Assembly: GCF_011766325.1 (NCBI RefSeq)
Contig: NZ_BLLG01000002.1
Span: forward strand, 310,001-374,000
Source: Streptomyces pacificus
GTDB taxonomy: Bacteria; Actinomycetota; Actinomycetes; Streptomycetales; Streptomycetaceae
Direction of reading: 5' to 3'
Length of the DNA: 64,000 bases
Part shown: piece after piece, positions 1-9,621 of the stretch
Position numbering within the stretch: position 1 is the first letter of the stretch
Layout: each line of letters begins with the position of its first letter
Translations under genes and position numbers: made by a program
The notes under the pieces: model-generated
Told to the model about the DNA's origin: nothing
The model's input: only the letters and a program-made list of their open reading frames with translations
The model's database searches: none

Positions 1-977
1 GGGCGGCGGTGGTGCTCGTCGACGACGGCAGTACGGACGGCACGGGCGAACTGGCCCGCAAACTGGGCGAGCAGGGCGAGGGGCTGCCGCTGACCGTGAC
101 CTCGCCCGGCGACCCGGAGCCGGGGTGGACGGGCAAGCTGTGGGCGCTGCGGCACGGCATCGAGCTGGCCCGCGCCTCCGGGCCCGACTATCTGCTGCTC
201 ACCGACGCCGACATCGCACACGAGCCGGACAGCCTGCGCGAACTCGTCGCGGCCGCGACGGCCAACGGCCTCGCTCTGGTGTCGCAGATGGCGCGGCTTC
301 GGGTGGCGACGGGCTGGGAGCGCCTGGTCGTACCCGCGTTCGTGTACTTCTTCGCCCAGCTCTACCCGTTCCGCTGGGTCAACCGGGAGCCCGCACGGGC
401 CACAGCGGCCGCGGGCGGTTGTGTGCTGCTGCGCACGGAGGTGGCCGAACGGGCCGGGATCCCGGAGTCGGTGCGGCATGCCGTGATCGACGACGTCGCG
501 GTGGCGCGGGCGGTGCGCCGGGCCGGCGGACGGGTCTGGTTGGGGCTCGCCGAGCGGGTGGAGAGCGTCCGCCCCTACCCGCGCCTGGCGGATCTGTGGC
601 GGATGGTGTCCCGGAGCGCCTACACCCAGCTGCGGTACAGTCCGCTGCTCCTGGCGGGGACGGTCTTCGGCCTCGCGGTGGCCTATCTGGTGCCGCCCGT
701 CGCGGTGTGCGCCGCGGTGGTGCCGGGAGTTCCGGGGGGCCCGGGGTCCGCGGTGGCCGGCTGGGCGGGACTGCTGGCCTGGGCGGTGATGGCGGGGACG
801 TACGTCCCGGTGCTCCGCTACTACCGGCAGACGCTGTGGCTCGCCCCGCTGCTGCCGTTCACCGCCCTGCTCTATCTGCTGATGACGGTGGACTCGGCGG
901 TGCGGCACCGCAGGGGGCGGGGCGCGGCCTGGAAGGGGCGTACGTATTCCCGTCCGGAGGCCGCACCCGACCGTTGA
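1..977 (+). CDS. hpnB: HpnB-like hopene-associated glycosyltransferase (5' end outside window)
   Basis: Family 2 glycosyltransferase, cut at its 5' end by the window edge; the frame is already open at base 3. The GT-A nucleotide-sugar motif VDDGSTDGTG is followed by PGWTGKLWAL, then a TDADI metal-binding motif, and IDDVAVARAVRRAGG further on. These, with the conserved WRMVSRSAYTQLRYSPLLL stretch and C-terminal hydrophobic segments, match what I know of HpnB, a hopanoid-cluster glycosyltransferase of unproven substrate. The last two or three helices suggest a membrane-anchored enzyme. No other hopanoid gene is inside the window, so they may lie upstream. It ends 13 bp before the stop of the convergent TerD gene. 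The family call is firm; the biochemical role is inferred. Confidence 0.85.
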   Translation, partial: AAVVLVDDGSTDGTGELARKLGEQGEGLPLTVTSPGDPEPGWTGKLWALRHGIELARASGPDYLLLTDADIAHEPDSLRELVAAATANGLALVSQMARLRVATGWERLVVPAFVYFFAQLYPFRWVNREPARATAAAGGCVLLRTEVAERAGIPESVRHAVIDDVAVARAVRRAGGRVWLGLAERVESVRPYPRLADLWRMVSRSAYTQLRYSPLLLAGTVFGLAVAYLVPPVAVCAAVVPGVPGGPGSAVAGWAGLLAWAVMAGTYVPVLRYYRQTLWLAPLLPFTALLYLLMTVDSAVRHRRGRGAAWKGRTYSRPEAAPDR

Positions 978-990
978 CGCCCGGTGCGGC

Positions 991-2283
991 TCACTTCCTG
1001 CCGGGTGTCCAGTTCATGCCCCATCCGTAGGCGTGGTCGACGGTGCGCTGGGGGCTGACTCCGCGTTCCGGCACCAGGTAGCGGGCCTCCCGCCGGACCA
1101 CGAGATCGCCGCCCTGGTTGGTGATCAGCGCGAGGGCGCAGACGGTGGCGGGCACGGTGCACTCGTCCAGGGAGAACTCGACGGGGGCGCCGTGCTGCGG
1201 CTGGAGGGTGACCGAGGCGCGCAGATCGGCGAAACTGCGGGCGCCCTCGTAGATGGTGACGAAGACGACCACGCGGCGGAGCTTGTCCCGGTGGTCCAGG
1301 TTGACGGTGAGGTTCTCTCCGGCGGCCACCGCGCCGGTGCGGTCGTCGCCGTCGAGGTGGATGTACGGAGGCTGGTGGAGTGCGCCGAACGCGTTGCCCA
1401 GAGCCTGGACGACTCCCTTGCGGCCGTCTGCCAGTTCGAAGAGTGCGCAGAGGTCGAGATCGAGATCGGAGTGCATCGCCATGGCCCGGCCGAGCTTGGC
1501 CCCCCATCCCCTGGACTGCTTGCGCACCTCCCAGTTGAGGTTGACCCGCAGGGCGCCGGATGTGCCGCCCTGCTTGGCGAGCGAGACGGTCGGCACCTCC
1601 TTCGTCAGGGTGACCTTGGTGAGGCGTACCGGTCCGGTGGCAGGCACCGGCCCGGGGACGGCCGGCCCGGGCGCGGAGGTGTGCGCCGGTGCCGGCGACG
1701 CAGCGGGTGCGGGAGCGGGAGACGCCGGTGCCGAGGGAGGGGCTGCCTGCCGGGGTTCGTCGACCGTGATGCCGAAGTCGGTCGCGAGGCCCTCCAGCCC
1801 GCTGTCGTACCCCTGCCCCACCGCCCGGAACTTCCAGGCGCCGTCGCGTCGGTAGAGTTCACCGAGGACGAACGCCGTCTCGACCGTCGCGTCCCGGCTC
1901 TCGTAGCACGCGATCTCGGTGCCGGCCGCGGCATCCAGGACCCGTACGTACAGTCCCGGGACCTGACCGAAGCTGCCTCCGTCGGCGGAGGCGGCGAGCA
2001 CGATGCGTCCGACGGCCGGCTCGACGCGCCCCAGGTCGACCGTGATCCGGTCGGTCGCGGCACCGTCCGCGGCGTGCTTGCCCTCGTGGCGAACCGCGCC
2101 CGAGGCGTGCGCCGGCTGGTTGTAGAAGACGAAGTCGCCGTCGGAGCGGACCCTCCCTGATCCCGAGGCGAGCAGGAGCGCCGACGCGTCGACGTCCGGG
2201 ACCCCGGCGCCCGGGCTCCACCCCAACTCGACCCGAACGCTCGGTGCGGGTACCGGAACATTGGCCCCCTTGAGCATGGGCAT
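991..2283 (-). CDS. TerD-family protein with two TerD domains
   Basis: About 430 residues with two TerD (tellurium/stress resistance) Ca2+-binding beta-sandwich domains. The first starts at [11 protein letters not shown] and carries DVDASALLL; the second carries NWEVRKQ and the acidic [15 protein letters not shown] motif. They are joined by a Pro/Ala/Ser-rich linker of roughly 50 residues. The frame stays open far upstream, but family members normally begin just before LKG, so I chose the ATG at 2283. ATGs at 2295 and 2310 lie in a short repeat ([10 protein letters not shown]) and are possible alternatives. No terB, terC or terZ neighbours are present. The family is linked to stress and membrane complexes; the specific role here is unknown. 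Confidence 0.85.
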   Translation of the reverse strand: MPMLKGANVPVPAPSVRVELGWSPGAGVPDVDASALLLASGSGRVRSDGDFVFYNQPAHASGAVRHEGKHAADGAATDRITVDLGRVEPAVGRIVLAASADGGSFGQVPGLYVRVLDAAAGTEIACYESRDATVETAFVLGELYRRDGAWKFRAVGQGYDSGLEGLATDFGITVDEPRQAAPPSAPASPAPAPAASPAPAHTSAPGPAVPGPVPATGPVRLTKVTLTKEVPTVSLAKQGGTSGALRVNLNWEVRKQSRGWGAKLGRAMAMHSDLDLDLCALFELADGRKGVVQALGNAFGALHQPPYIHLDGDDRTGAVAAGENLTVNLDHRDKLRRVVVFVTIYEGARSFADLRASVTLQPQHGAPVEFSLDECTVPATVCALALITNQGGDLVVRREARYLVPERGVSPQRTVDHAYGWGMNWTPGRK

Positions 2284-2580
2284 CCTCGCCCCCATCTGCC
2301 TCGCCCCCATCGTGCTCGTCTTGCTCGTCTTGCTCGTGCCCGGAGAAGTCCGGGCCCGGAGAAGTCCGTGCGGACAAGGTAGCCGCGGCATCGCCGGAAC
2401 GCCCCGCAGAACCCGCGGGAAACCCCTTCCCAGCTCGCTCTTTACACGATCTGAACATCGAGGCGCGACCGATTTCCCCACGTTCGCTCGGATTGGGGAT
2501 TCCGGGTCACCAGGCAGTACGTCAAACAACCCTCTTATCGGGCTCCCCAACCAGCACATCCTCCGCTTAACTTAGGTCCC

Positions 2581-3033
2581 ATGACCTCCCCCCGCTCCAC
2601 CTACGGCGGCGGTTACCAGTCCGCGCCGTCCTTTCCCGACACCCCGATCTACGACTCCCTGGTCGCCGAGCGGGGCACGCCTCAGATCGCGCCGATCCGA
2701 GTGCCCTCCGCGTACGACACCGGCAGCAGCCAGCCGCCGGCACTGCCCGCGGCCCTGCCCGCCCTCCCGGCGGCCCCCGCCCAGCCCGGCCCGGCCTACG
2801 GCTACCCCCAGCCCGCGTCGCCACCGGTACCGCTGCAGCAGGCGGCCGCCCCGTACATCCCCCAGCAGTCCGCCGGCCCGCGCGGCTACCCGGGCGGCCA
2901 GCAACAGCACACGCCCCGCCCGATGGCAGGCGGGTACGAGGCGATGCGGCCGGCCGCATCGCCGCGGCCGATGCCCGCGCCCCCGCCGTACGACGACCCG
3001 TACCACCGGCCCTACCAGGGCGGTGGCTACTGA
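2581..3033 (+). CDS. DUF6643 family small Pro/Tyr/Gln-rich protein
   Basis: A 150-residue protein beginning MTSPRSTYGGGYQSAPSFPD, with a conserved N-terminal segment (DTPIYDSLVAERGTPQIAPI) and a low-complexity tail rich in Pro, Gln, Tyr and Gly, ending in HRPYQGGGY. I recognise it as the streptomycete DUF6643 family, whose function is not known. It has no signal peptide, no membrane segment and no catalytic motif. The start is the first ATG in frame and lies in a 297-bp divergent spacer shared with the TerD gene. The 57-bp gap to the MOSC gene would allow co-transcription. The tail looks disordered and may be an interaction region, which is a guess. Confidence 0.8.
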   Translation: MTSPRSTYGGGYQSAPSFPDTPIYDSLVAERGTPQIAPIRVPSAYDTGSSQPPALPAALPALPAAPAQPGPAYGYPQPASPPVPLQQAAAPYIPQQSAGPRGYPGGQQQHTPRPMAGGYEAMRPAASPRPMPAPPPYDDPYHRPYQGGGY

Positions 3034-3090
3034 GACCGGCCTGACCGCCGCGACCGGCGGAAGACGCGGGGCACCTGGCAGGATGCCCGT

Positions 3091-3915
3091 ATGGCGACTC
3101 CCGTGCTGCGCTCCCTCCACGTTCACCCGGTCAAGTCCCTCCGCGGATACGCCCCGGCCGAAGCCGCCGTGGAACCGTGGGGGCTCGCGGGCGACCGCCG
3201 GTGGATGCTGGTGGACACAGCGGGCCGGGCCGTCACCCAACGCCAGCAGCCGCGGCTGGCGTTGGCCGCAGCGGAACCGCTCGCGGACGGCGCCGTCCGG
3301 CTGACCGCACCCGGCAGGACGCCGCTGACCGCGGTGGTGCCCGAGCCGTCCGGCACCACCGTCGTGGAGCTCTTCGGGGAGAAGGCGGAGGCGGTGCCCG
3401 CGGGCGCCGCCTGCGACCGGTGGTTCAGCGCGTATCTGGACGCACCGGTCCGGCTGGTGCACCTCGACGACCCGGCGTACCGCCGCCCCGTCGACCCGGA
3501 CTACGCGCTACCGGGCGAGACCGTGTCGTTCGCCGACGGCTTCCCGCTGCTGCTCGCGTCGGCCGCCTCGCTCGACGCGCTCAACTCGCTGATCGCCCAG
3601 GGCGGCCACGCGGACGAGGGCCCGCTGCCGATGGACCGCTTCCGTCCCAACCTGGTCCTGGACGGCACCGCGCCGTGGGACGAGGACGGCTGGAAGCGCG
3701 TCGCCGTCGGCGAGGTGTCCTTCCGGGTGGTCAAGCCCTGCGGCCGCTGCGTGGTCACGACCACCGACCAGGCCACGGCGGCACGGGGGAAGGAGCCGCT
3801 GCGCACCCTGGCCCGGCACCGCCGATTCGGCGACCGGCTGGTCTTCGGGCAGAACCTGGTGCCCGAGCACACCGGGACCGTACGCGTCGGCGACCCGGTG
3901 CGTGTCCTGGCCTGA
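3091..3915 (+). CDS. MOSC domain-containing molybdenum-cofactor protein
   Basis: A 274-residue protein with an N-terminal MOSC_N beta-barrel (roughly 1-115) and a C-terminal MOSC domain. The signature KPCGRCVVTTTDQ places the conserved cysteine of the family at about residue 217 (second Cys about 220). Such proteins (YcbX and mARC families) bind sulfurated molybdenum cofactor and in several cases reduce N-hydroxylated compounds with an electron-donor partner. This protein has no fused ferredoxin or reductase domain, so it would need a separate donor. The ATG start lies 57 bp after the DUF6643 stop. The family is certain; the substrate cannot be predicted. Confidence 0.9.
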   Translation: MATPVLRSLHVHPVKSLRGYAPAEAAVEPWGLAGDRRWMLVDTAGRAVTQRQQPRLALAAAEPLADGAVRLTAPGRTPLTAVVPEPSGTTVVELFGEKAEAVPAGAACDRWFSAYLDAPVRLVHLDDPAYRRPVDPDYALPGETVSFADGFPLLLASAASLDALNSLIAQGGHADEGPLPMDRFRPNLVLDGTAPWDEDGWKRVAVGEVSFRVVKPCGRCVVTTTDQATAARGKEPLRTLARHRRFGDRLVFGQNLVPEHTGTVRVGDPVRVLA

Positions 3916-4315
3916 GCCGGGCGGTACGGGGGACCGGGCCGCCGGTACCGCGTCGCCAGGGGGTGTTCGCCCCGTCGCGACGCCCGGGTCGGCCCGGCCG
4001 CCCCGGCGGGCCCGGCGGGCCCAGCACACCCGGCACACCCGGCACAGCGCATCGCGGCGTCGCCGAACCGGCCGGGCAGGCCCGCAGCGAGGTCGGTGCG
4101 GTGCCGTGCACCGCACCGCACCGGACGCCGTGCCGTGCCCCTCCCCGACGGGCGACCGCTGCCTGACGCTGCGCCAGTCGCCGGGAGCCGGTCCCGGCCG
4201 GGGCCGCACGGACCCGTGCGGCCGACCGGTCAACCCCCGGTTCCCCCGCACGCTACGGTGGTGCGACGCGCGGCACGGGCGCGACCGACGCACGAGGTGG
4301 GGGCAGATCAGCACC
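3916..4315. other. 400-bp spacer without a supported gene
   Basis: This stretch between the MOSC gene and the beta-helix/AAA+ gene has no convincing coding sequence, although the frame of the downstream gene stays open across it. It holds short G/C-rich tandem motifs near 4003-4045 (repeats of cccggcggg and cacacccgg) and a hairpin at 4095-4117. The region just before 4316 includes a purine-rich GAGGTGGGGG ribosome binding site. Confidence 0.6.
4095..4117 (+). terminator. Hairpin after the MOSC gene
   Basis: Perfect 10-bp stem (ggtgcggtgc / gcaccgcacc) with a 3-base loop, 180 bp beyond the MOSC stop. There is no T-tract, as is usual for streptomycete terminators. Confidence 0.4.
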
Positions 4316-6760
4316 ATGGCACAGGGCACGGTCCAGGTGACGCACACCGGCACATCGCGGTGGCGGCGCCGCACGGGTGAGTACGCCTCTCTCGCCGCGG
4401 CCCTGGAGGCGGCGGCCGACGGCGACGTCCTCACCGTCTCACCCGGCACCTACCGGGAGAACCTCGTACTCCGGCAGGCCGTGACGCTGCGCGGGACGGA
4501 CGGCTCCGCCGGATCGGTGCGGATCGCCCCCTCGGACGGAGTGCCGCTGACGGTCCGCGCGTCGGCGACCGTGCAGGACCTGCACATCGAGGGGCAGGAC
4601 GCCACGGCGCCCGCGCTGCTCGTCGAGGACGGCACCCCCGAGCTGACCGACCTGCGGATCGTGACGCGCTCGGCGGCGGGCATCGAGGTCCGCGGGGTGG
4701 CCCGCCCCACCGTGCGGCGCTGCACGGTGGACAATCCGGCCGGCGTCGGGATCGGCGTACTGGACGGCGCGGGCGGGGTGTTCGAGGACTGCGAGGTCGT
4801 CGCCGCCGCGCAGTCCGGGGTGTCGGTGCGCGGCGGCGCGCACCCGCGGCTGGAGCGCTGCAAGGTGCACCACGCCTCCGGTTCCGGGCTGAGCGTCACC
4901 GGGGAGAACAGCTCCCTGGAGGCGCTGGGCTGCGAGGTGTACGAGATCAGGGGCGCCGGCGTGCAGGTCACGGCCCGGGCGACGGCCCATCTGACGGACT
5001 CGCGGGTGCACCGCACCTCCTCCGACGGCATCACGCTCGACACGGACGCGGTGCTCACCCTCGCCGACTGCGATATCCACGACGTGCCGGAGAACGCCGT
5101 GGACCTCAGGTCGCGTTCGGTGCTCACGCTCACCCGCACCGCGGTGCGGCGGTTCGGCCGCAACGGCCTCTCGGTGTGGGACCCGGGGACGCGGGTGGAC
5201 GCCAACCAGTGCGAGATCCACGACAGCACCGGCGACTACCCGGCCGTCTGGGTCAGCGACGGCGCGACCGCCGTGCTCGACTCCTGCCGGGTGCACGACG
5301 TCCCGGACGCCCTGTTCGTGCTGGACCGCGGCTCGCGTGCCGACGTGGTCGACAGCGATCTGACCCAGGTGCGGAACACGGCCGTGTCCGTCAGCGACGG
5401 GGCCACGGCGCAGCTCGACGACTGCCGGATCAGGGACGCCTCGACCGGCGCCTGGTTCCGCGACCACGGCAGCGGCGGCACACTCGGCAACTGCACCATC
5501 GACGGCGCCCAGACGGGCGTCATCGTCACCAAGGGCGCGGACCCGTCGATCGAACGGTGCACGGTGACCTCGCCTGCCGAGGCCGGTTTCTACGTCTCCG
5601 CCGAGGGCCGCGGCACCTTCCACGACTGCCGGGTCGCCGGCAGCGGCGGATACGGCTTCCACGTCATGGACGGCTGCCGTGCCACCCTGACACGCTGCCG
5701 CACGGAGCGGTGCGCACGCGGCGGCTACGAATACCCCGAGGACGGCACGGCCGTCGAGGACTGCACCAGCGACGAGAGCGCCGTGCGCCCGGCGCCGCCC
5801 GCCACCGCTGCGGTGGTCGCCACCGCCACCCGTTCGCCGGGCCTGCTGTCCGTGATCCCCGGCCAGCGGAGCGCCGGGCCCGAGCTCGCCGCCTCCGCAC
5901 CTGCCTCCCTGTCTGCCTCCGCGTCTGCCTCCGCGACCGCCCCCGCCGCCAGGACGTCCGAAGCGGTACTCGGCGAACTGGACGCCCTGGTAGGCCTGGA
6001 GAGCGTCAAGCGCGAGGTAAGGACGCTCACGAACATGATCGAGGTGGGCCGCCGCCGGCAGGAGGCGGGCCTGAAGGCCGCATCCGTCCGACGCCATCTG
6101 GTCTTCACCGGCTCCCCCGGCACCGGCAAGACGACGGTGGCGCGACTGTACGGAGAGGTCCTGGCGTCCCTCGGGGTCCTGGAGCGGGGACATCTGGTCG
6201 AGGTGTCCCGGGTCGACCTGGTCGGCGAGCACATCGGATCCACCGCGATCCGCACCCAGGAGGCCTTCGAACGGGCCCGCGGCGGTGTGCTGTTCATCGA
6301 CGAGGCGTACGCACTCTCCCCGGAGGACTCCGGCCGGGACTTCGGCAGGGAGGCCATCGACACCCTGGTGAAGCTCATGGAGGACCACCGGGACGCCGTG
6401 GTGGTGATCGTCGCCGGGTACACCGCGGAGATGGAGCGGTTCCTCACGGTCAACCCCGGTGTCGCCTCACGTTTCTCACGGACCATCACCTTCAGCGACT
6501 ACCTGCCAGGCGAACTGCTGCGGATCGTCGAGCAGCAGGCCGAGGAGCACGAGTACAAGCTGGCCGAGGGCACCACCGAGGCGCTCGGCGCCTACTTCAC
6601 GGCACTGCCGAAGGGCCCGGCGTTCGGCAACGGCAGGACCGCGCGCCAGACCTTCGAGTCGATGGTCGAGCGGCACGCGGGCCGGGTGTCCGAACTCGCC
6701 GAGCCGAGCACCGACGACCTGTCCCTGCTCTACCCTCAGGACCTGCCCGAACTCCCCTGA
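4316..6760 (+). CDS. Right-handed beta-helix protein fused to CbxX/EccA-type AAA+ ATPase
   Basis: An 814-residue fusion. Residues about 15-470 are a parallel beta-helix (pectate lyase/PbH1 type) built from repeats such as VEDGTPELTDLRI and SRSVLTLTRTAV, opening with a TYRENLVLR segment. An Ala/Ser/Pro-rich linker (about 495-550) leads to an AAA+ domain with Walker A GSPGTGKT (599-606), Walker B VLFIDEAY (about 659-666) and arginine-rich motifs further on. The ATPase resembles CbbX/CfxQ and type VII secretion EccA proteins. I chose the ATG at 4316 (RBS GAGGTGGGGG) because the beta-helix begins immediately after it. No signal peptide is present, so the beta-helix is probably cytoplasmic. The helix may act as a recognition scaffold for a remodelling ATPase; its partner is unknown. 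Confidence 0.85.
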   Translation: MAQGTVQVTHTGTSRWRRRTGEYASLAAALEAAADGDVLTVSPGTYRENLVLRQAVTLRGTDGSAGSVRIAPSDGVPLTVRASATVQDLHIEGQDATAPALLVEDGTPELTDLRIVTRSAAGIEVRGVARPTVRRCTVDNPAGVGIGVLDGAGGVFEDCEVVAAAQSGVSVRGGAHPRLERCKVHHASGSGLSVTGENSSLEALGCEVYEIRGAGVQVTARATAHLTDSRVHRTSSDGITLDTDAVLTLADCDIHDVPENAVDLRSRSVLTLTRTAVRRFGRNGLSVWDPGTRVDANQCEIHDSTGDYPAVWVSDGATAVLDSCRVHDVPDALFVLDRGSRADVVDSDLTQVRNTAVSVSDGATAQLDDCRIRDASTGAWFRDHGSGGTLGNCTIDGAQTGVIVTKGADPSIERCTVTSPAEAGFYVSAEGRGTFHDCRVAGSGGYGFHVMDGCRATLTRCRTERCARGGYEYPEDGTAVEDCTSDESAVRPAPPATAAVVATATRSPGLLSVIPGQRSAGPELAASAPASLSASASASATAPAARTSEAVLGELDALVGLESVKREVRTLTNMIEVGRRRQEAGLKAASVRRHLVFTGSPGTGKTTVARLYGEVLASLGVLERGHLVEVSRVDLVGEHIGSTAIRTQEAFERARGGVLFIDEAYALSPEDSGRDFGREAIDTLVKLMEDHRDAVVVIVAGYTAEMERFLTVNPGVASRFSRTITFSDYLPGELLRIVEQQAEEHEYKLAEGTTEALGAYFTALPKGPAFGNGRTARQTFESMVERHAGRVSELAEPSTDDLSLLYPQDLPELP

Positions 6761-9525
6761 TGCGGGACGGCGGCGGCGCGCCGGCGGGGCAGCGCGGGCG
6801 GTAGCCGTTCCAGGAGGGCGCGGCGTTCCTCGGCGAACGCCGGGTCGGCCTGGTAGCCGGAGTGCCCGAGAACGGGCTCCGGCAGGGGATGGGCATCCGT
6901 ACGCCCGTACACCACGGGGTCCCTGAGCGCCTCCCGGTCGACCGCGGGCCTGCCGTCCTCCGCCGCGAGCCGGACCGGCCCGCCTATCGGGTCGGTGTAC
7001 CGCCAGAGGTTGCGCCAGCAGTGCAGTTCCCGGTACAGGCCGCGCAGCTGCCCGGCCCCGAAGTAGGCGGGGAACCAGCGTCCGTAGAGCCGCTCAAGCG
7101 GTGAGCCGAAGGTGAGCAGGGCGACGCGCCGGCGGGTGGCCGCGGGCAGCTGCCAGACCGCGGCCGCGGCGAGCACGCTGCCCTGCGAGTGGCCGGAGAT
7201 CACGAGCCGTCCGCCGGTGGTGGAGGTCCAGGACGCCATGCGCCAGGTGAGGTCGGGGACGGCCCGTTCGGCGTAGCAGGGCGGGGCGAAGGGGTGGGCT
7301 GCGCGGGGCCAGAAGGTGCCGACGTCCCAGAGTATTCCGATGGTGCGCCGGGCCGAGGCGTCCCGGTAGGCGCGCCGGCCCCAGGTGACGAAGAGGACGA
7401 AGCCCAGTCCGACCAGCCAGGAGCCGAGGGCCTGCGCGGCATCGACGGCGGCCTCGAGGAGCGGATGGGCGCTGTCGAACGCCTCGCCGGGCACCTCTCC
7501 GCTGATCCACGCCCCGGCGACCGCGCCCGCGCCGAGCAGCAGCGTCGCAAAGGACAGGATGGCGATGAGGGTCGGGGCGGCGTCGGTGAGGCCCGCGCGG
7601 GCGCGGACGGTCGCGATCCGGCGGGTGCGGACCCGGTCGGGCCGCTCGTCGGGGTAGTCCCGCTCGACCCGGTCGCCGAGGGCGCGCGCGGCGCGCCGGG
7701 TCCGTACCCCGAGGACGCAGAGCGGCACCACGAGCAGGAGCAGCAGGACCGGGATGACCGAAGCCTGCCAGCTGAGCAGCACCGGCGGACCGGGAATCGC
7801 CTCTCCCCCCTCCCCCGGGGTACCCGCGCCGTCGAGCCAGCCGGCGACCCGCTGGGCGACGCCTCCCGCCATCACGCCCCCGAGCGCACAGGCGAGCAGG
7901 GCGACCGCGGGGCCGCCCAGGCCCCGCATGGCGGTGCGGCCGTGCCGGACACGCAGGTGCATCACCCCCGCGGCGACGGCGAGCAGGACGACGAGGCCCC
8001 CCTGGGCGACGGCGATGACGCGGAAGGCGACCTCACCGGGGAGCGTGCCCTGGGAGGCCCAGCCGGGGCGCGACCAGGACGCGTACACCATCGCCACGGC
8101 GAGCAGGACGAGCGAGACGAGGGGCAGCCTGCTGACGACGGCCCGGTCCGTCCGGTTGTCGAGGACGTCCTCGCTGCGCCCGCGGCGGAGCACGACGGCG
8201 ACGACGAGGACGCCGGCCAGTACCAGTACCCCTTCGAGGAGCCACCCGGCGACCTCCAGCGCACGGACACCGGCGCTCCGGTCGTGGCGGGCGGCGGCGC
8301 CGGCCACGGCGGCCGCGATGACCAGGAATCCCGCGGCGGTGTGCGCGGCGCGGAGCCGGGCGACCAGCCGGCGGCCGTACCAGAAGCCGGGCCGCCCGAG
8401 CGCGGGCCCGGCGGGGTCCCGGGTGCGGGCGGCGGCGCCGCGCTCGCCGTCCGCGGTGGCGGGCAGGCTCCCGCGGCTTCCGGCGGCGGGGGACTCCCCG
8501 CGGCCCGGCGTGTCGCGGGCGTTCTGCCCCGGCCCGGGTGCGCCCGGGATCCGGGACGCCGCGCGGGCGTCGGGGGCGGAAGGGGCCGAAGAGGTCGAAG
8601 GGGCCGAGGGGGCCGAGGGGGCCGAGGGGGCCGAGGCGGCGGAAGAGGCGGCGGAAGAGGCGGCGGGGGCGGAGGCCGAGGTGGCGGAGGAGGAGTCGCC
8701 CTGGTTCCCGGGGTTCGCAGCACTCGCGGAGTCCCCGTTCTCTTCGGGGCCGGCGGCCCGCCGCGCGGCCGCGGTGGCGGTGTCCGGCGGGCGCTGGGTC
8801 TCGTAGGCGCTCCAGGTTCGGTTGGACAGATACCAGAGCAGGCCCACCAGCGCGGCCGGCACCAGTGCCGCGAGGGACAGCCGGCGGCCGGGCTGCGACC
8901 ACCAGCCGTCGTTCACGGCGGAGAGGAAGCCGATCCAGGAGCTGTCCCGGGAGCAGCGGGCGGACCCGGCGCACTGCCAGGCCGTCAGATCGAGGGCGAC
9001 CTCGCAGGCCGCCGCGGTGAACAGCACCGTCAGGCTGAGGGCGATCAGCCGAACGAGCGTCCCGTACAGCCGTGACGTCCTGGTCCTACCCGTGGTGGCG
9101 GGCCGCATCCAGTGGGCCAGGTTGACGACCATGAACGGCAGCAGGAGCAGCCACAGGGCCCTGGCTCCGTCTCCCGAGGTGAGGTTGGACCAGCAGTACG
9201 CCTCGCGGACGGGCCCCTCGGGGCCCCGCCGGCGGCCGGGGCGGAGGTCGGCTCCGGCGTCCTCGGCGCGCCGGTACACGGCGGCGGTCGCGTCGCCGGT
9301 CACCCGCACCGTACGCGGATCGCCGAGCATGCCCTGGGGGGTGGCTCCGCCGACGCCGTGGACCATCAGTTCAAGGGCCGGCCCGCCGGGCTGCGGGACG
9401 GGGCCCGATGTGGCAGGGGACACTTCCGCGGCTCGCTTTCTGCCTGCGGGATCGAGGCGGTGGAGGAATCCCCGGCGCCCGGGACCCCGGACCACGGCGC
9501 GCGGCCGCGCGCCCCTGTATGTCAT
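6736..9525 (-). CDS. Large multi-pass membrane protein with C-terminal alpha/beta-hydrolase domain
   Basis: About 929 residues. Near the N-terminus LELMVHGVGGATPQ looks like an oxyanion-loop segment of a lipase-type hydrolase. A membrane region follows, interrupted by an Ala/Pro/Ser-rich low-complexity stretch (encoded near 8560-8700), then several further hydrophobic helices. The last 200 residues carry the nucleophile elbow SGHSQGS with Ser at about 780, and TFGSPLERLYG further on. Hydrolase elements thus flank the membrane region. The ATG at 9525 follows GGAGGGG closely; the frame stays open upstream but overlaps the divergent DeoR region. The 3' end overlaps the beta-helix/AAA+ gene tail-to-tail by 25 bp. 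Substrate unknown; a lipid-type ester is plausible. Confidence 0.75.
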   Translation of the reverse strand: MTYRGARPRAVVRGPGRRGFLHRLDPAGRKRAAEVSPATSGPVPQPGGPALELMVHGVGGATPQGMLGDPRTVRVTGDATAAVYRRAEDAGADLRPGRRRGPEGPVREAYCWSNLTSGDGARALWLLLLPFMVVNLAHWMRPATTGRTRTSRLYGTLVRLIALSLTVLFTAAACEVALDLTAWQCAGSARCSRDSSWIGFLSAVNDGWWSQPGRRLSLAALVPAALVGLLWYLSNRTWSAYETQRPPDTATAAARRAAGPEENGDSASAANPGNQGDSSSATSASAPAASSAASSAASAPSAPSAPSAPSTSSAPSAPDARAASRIPGAPGPGQNARDTPGRGESPAAGSRGSLPATADGERGAAARTRDPAGPALGRPGFWYGRRLVARLRAAHTAAGFLVIAAAVAGAAARHDRSAGVRALEVAGWLLEGVLVLAGVLVVAVVLRRGRSEDVLDNRTDRAVVSRLPLVSLVLLAVAMVYASWSRPGWASQGTLPGEVAFRVIAVAQGGLVVLLAVAAGVMHLRVRHGRTAMRGLGGPAVALLACALGGVMAGGVAQRVAGWLDGAGTPGEGGEAIPGPPVLLSWQASVIPVLLLLLVVPLCVLGVRTRRAARALGDRVERDYPDERPDRVRTRRIATVRARAGLTDAAPTLIAILSFATLLLGAGAVAGAWISGEVPGEAFDSAHPLLEAAVDAAQALGSWLVGLGFVLFVTWGRRAYRDASARRTIGILWDVGTFWPRAAHPFAPPCYAERAVPDLTWRMASWTSTTGGRLVISGHSQGSVLAAAAVWQLPAATRRRVALLTFGSPLERLYGRWFPAYFGAGQLRGLYRELHCWRNLWRYTDPIGGPVRLAAEDGRPAVDREALRDPVVYGRTDAHPLPEPVLGHSGYQADPAFAEERRALLERLPPALPRRRAAAVPHQGSSGRS

Positions 9526-9621
9526 CTCCCCTCCGCCGGGGCGATCCCACCGTGGCAGGATGAGAAACCTCGGCGGACAGCGGTGGCATCCCGGCGCACG
9601 ACGGAAGGACCGGCCCCAGCG

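Noticed and set aside
7189..9075. Long plus-strand open frame opposite the membrane hydrolase gene
   Set aside because: Product is Gly/Arg/Asp-rich without domains; it is the antisense shadow of a gene with membrane helices and catalytic motifs.
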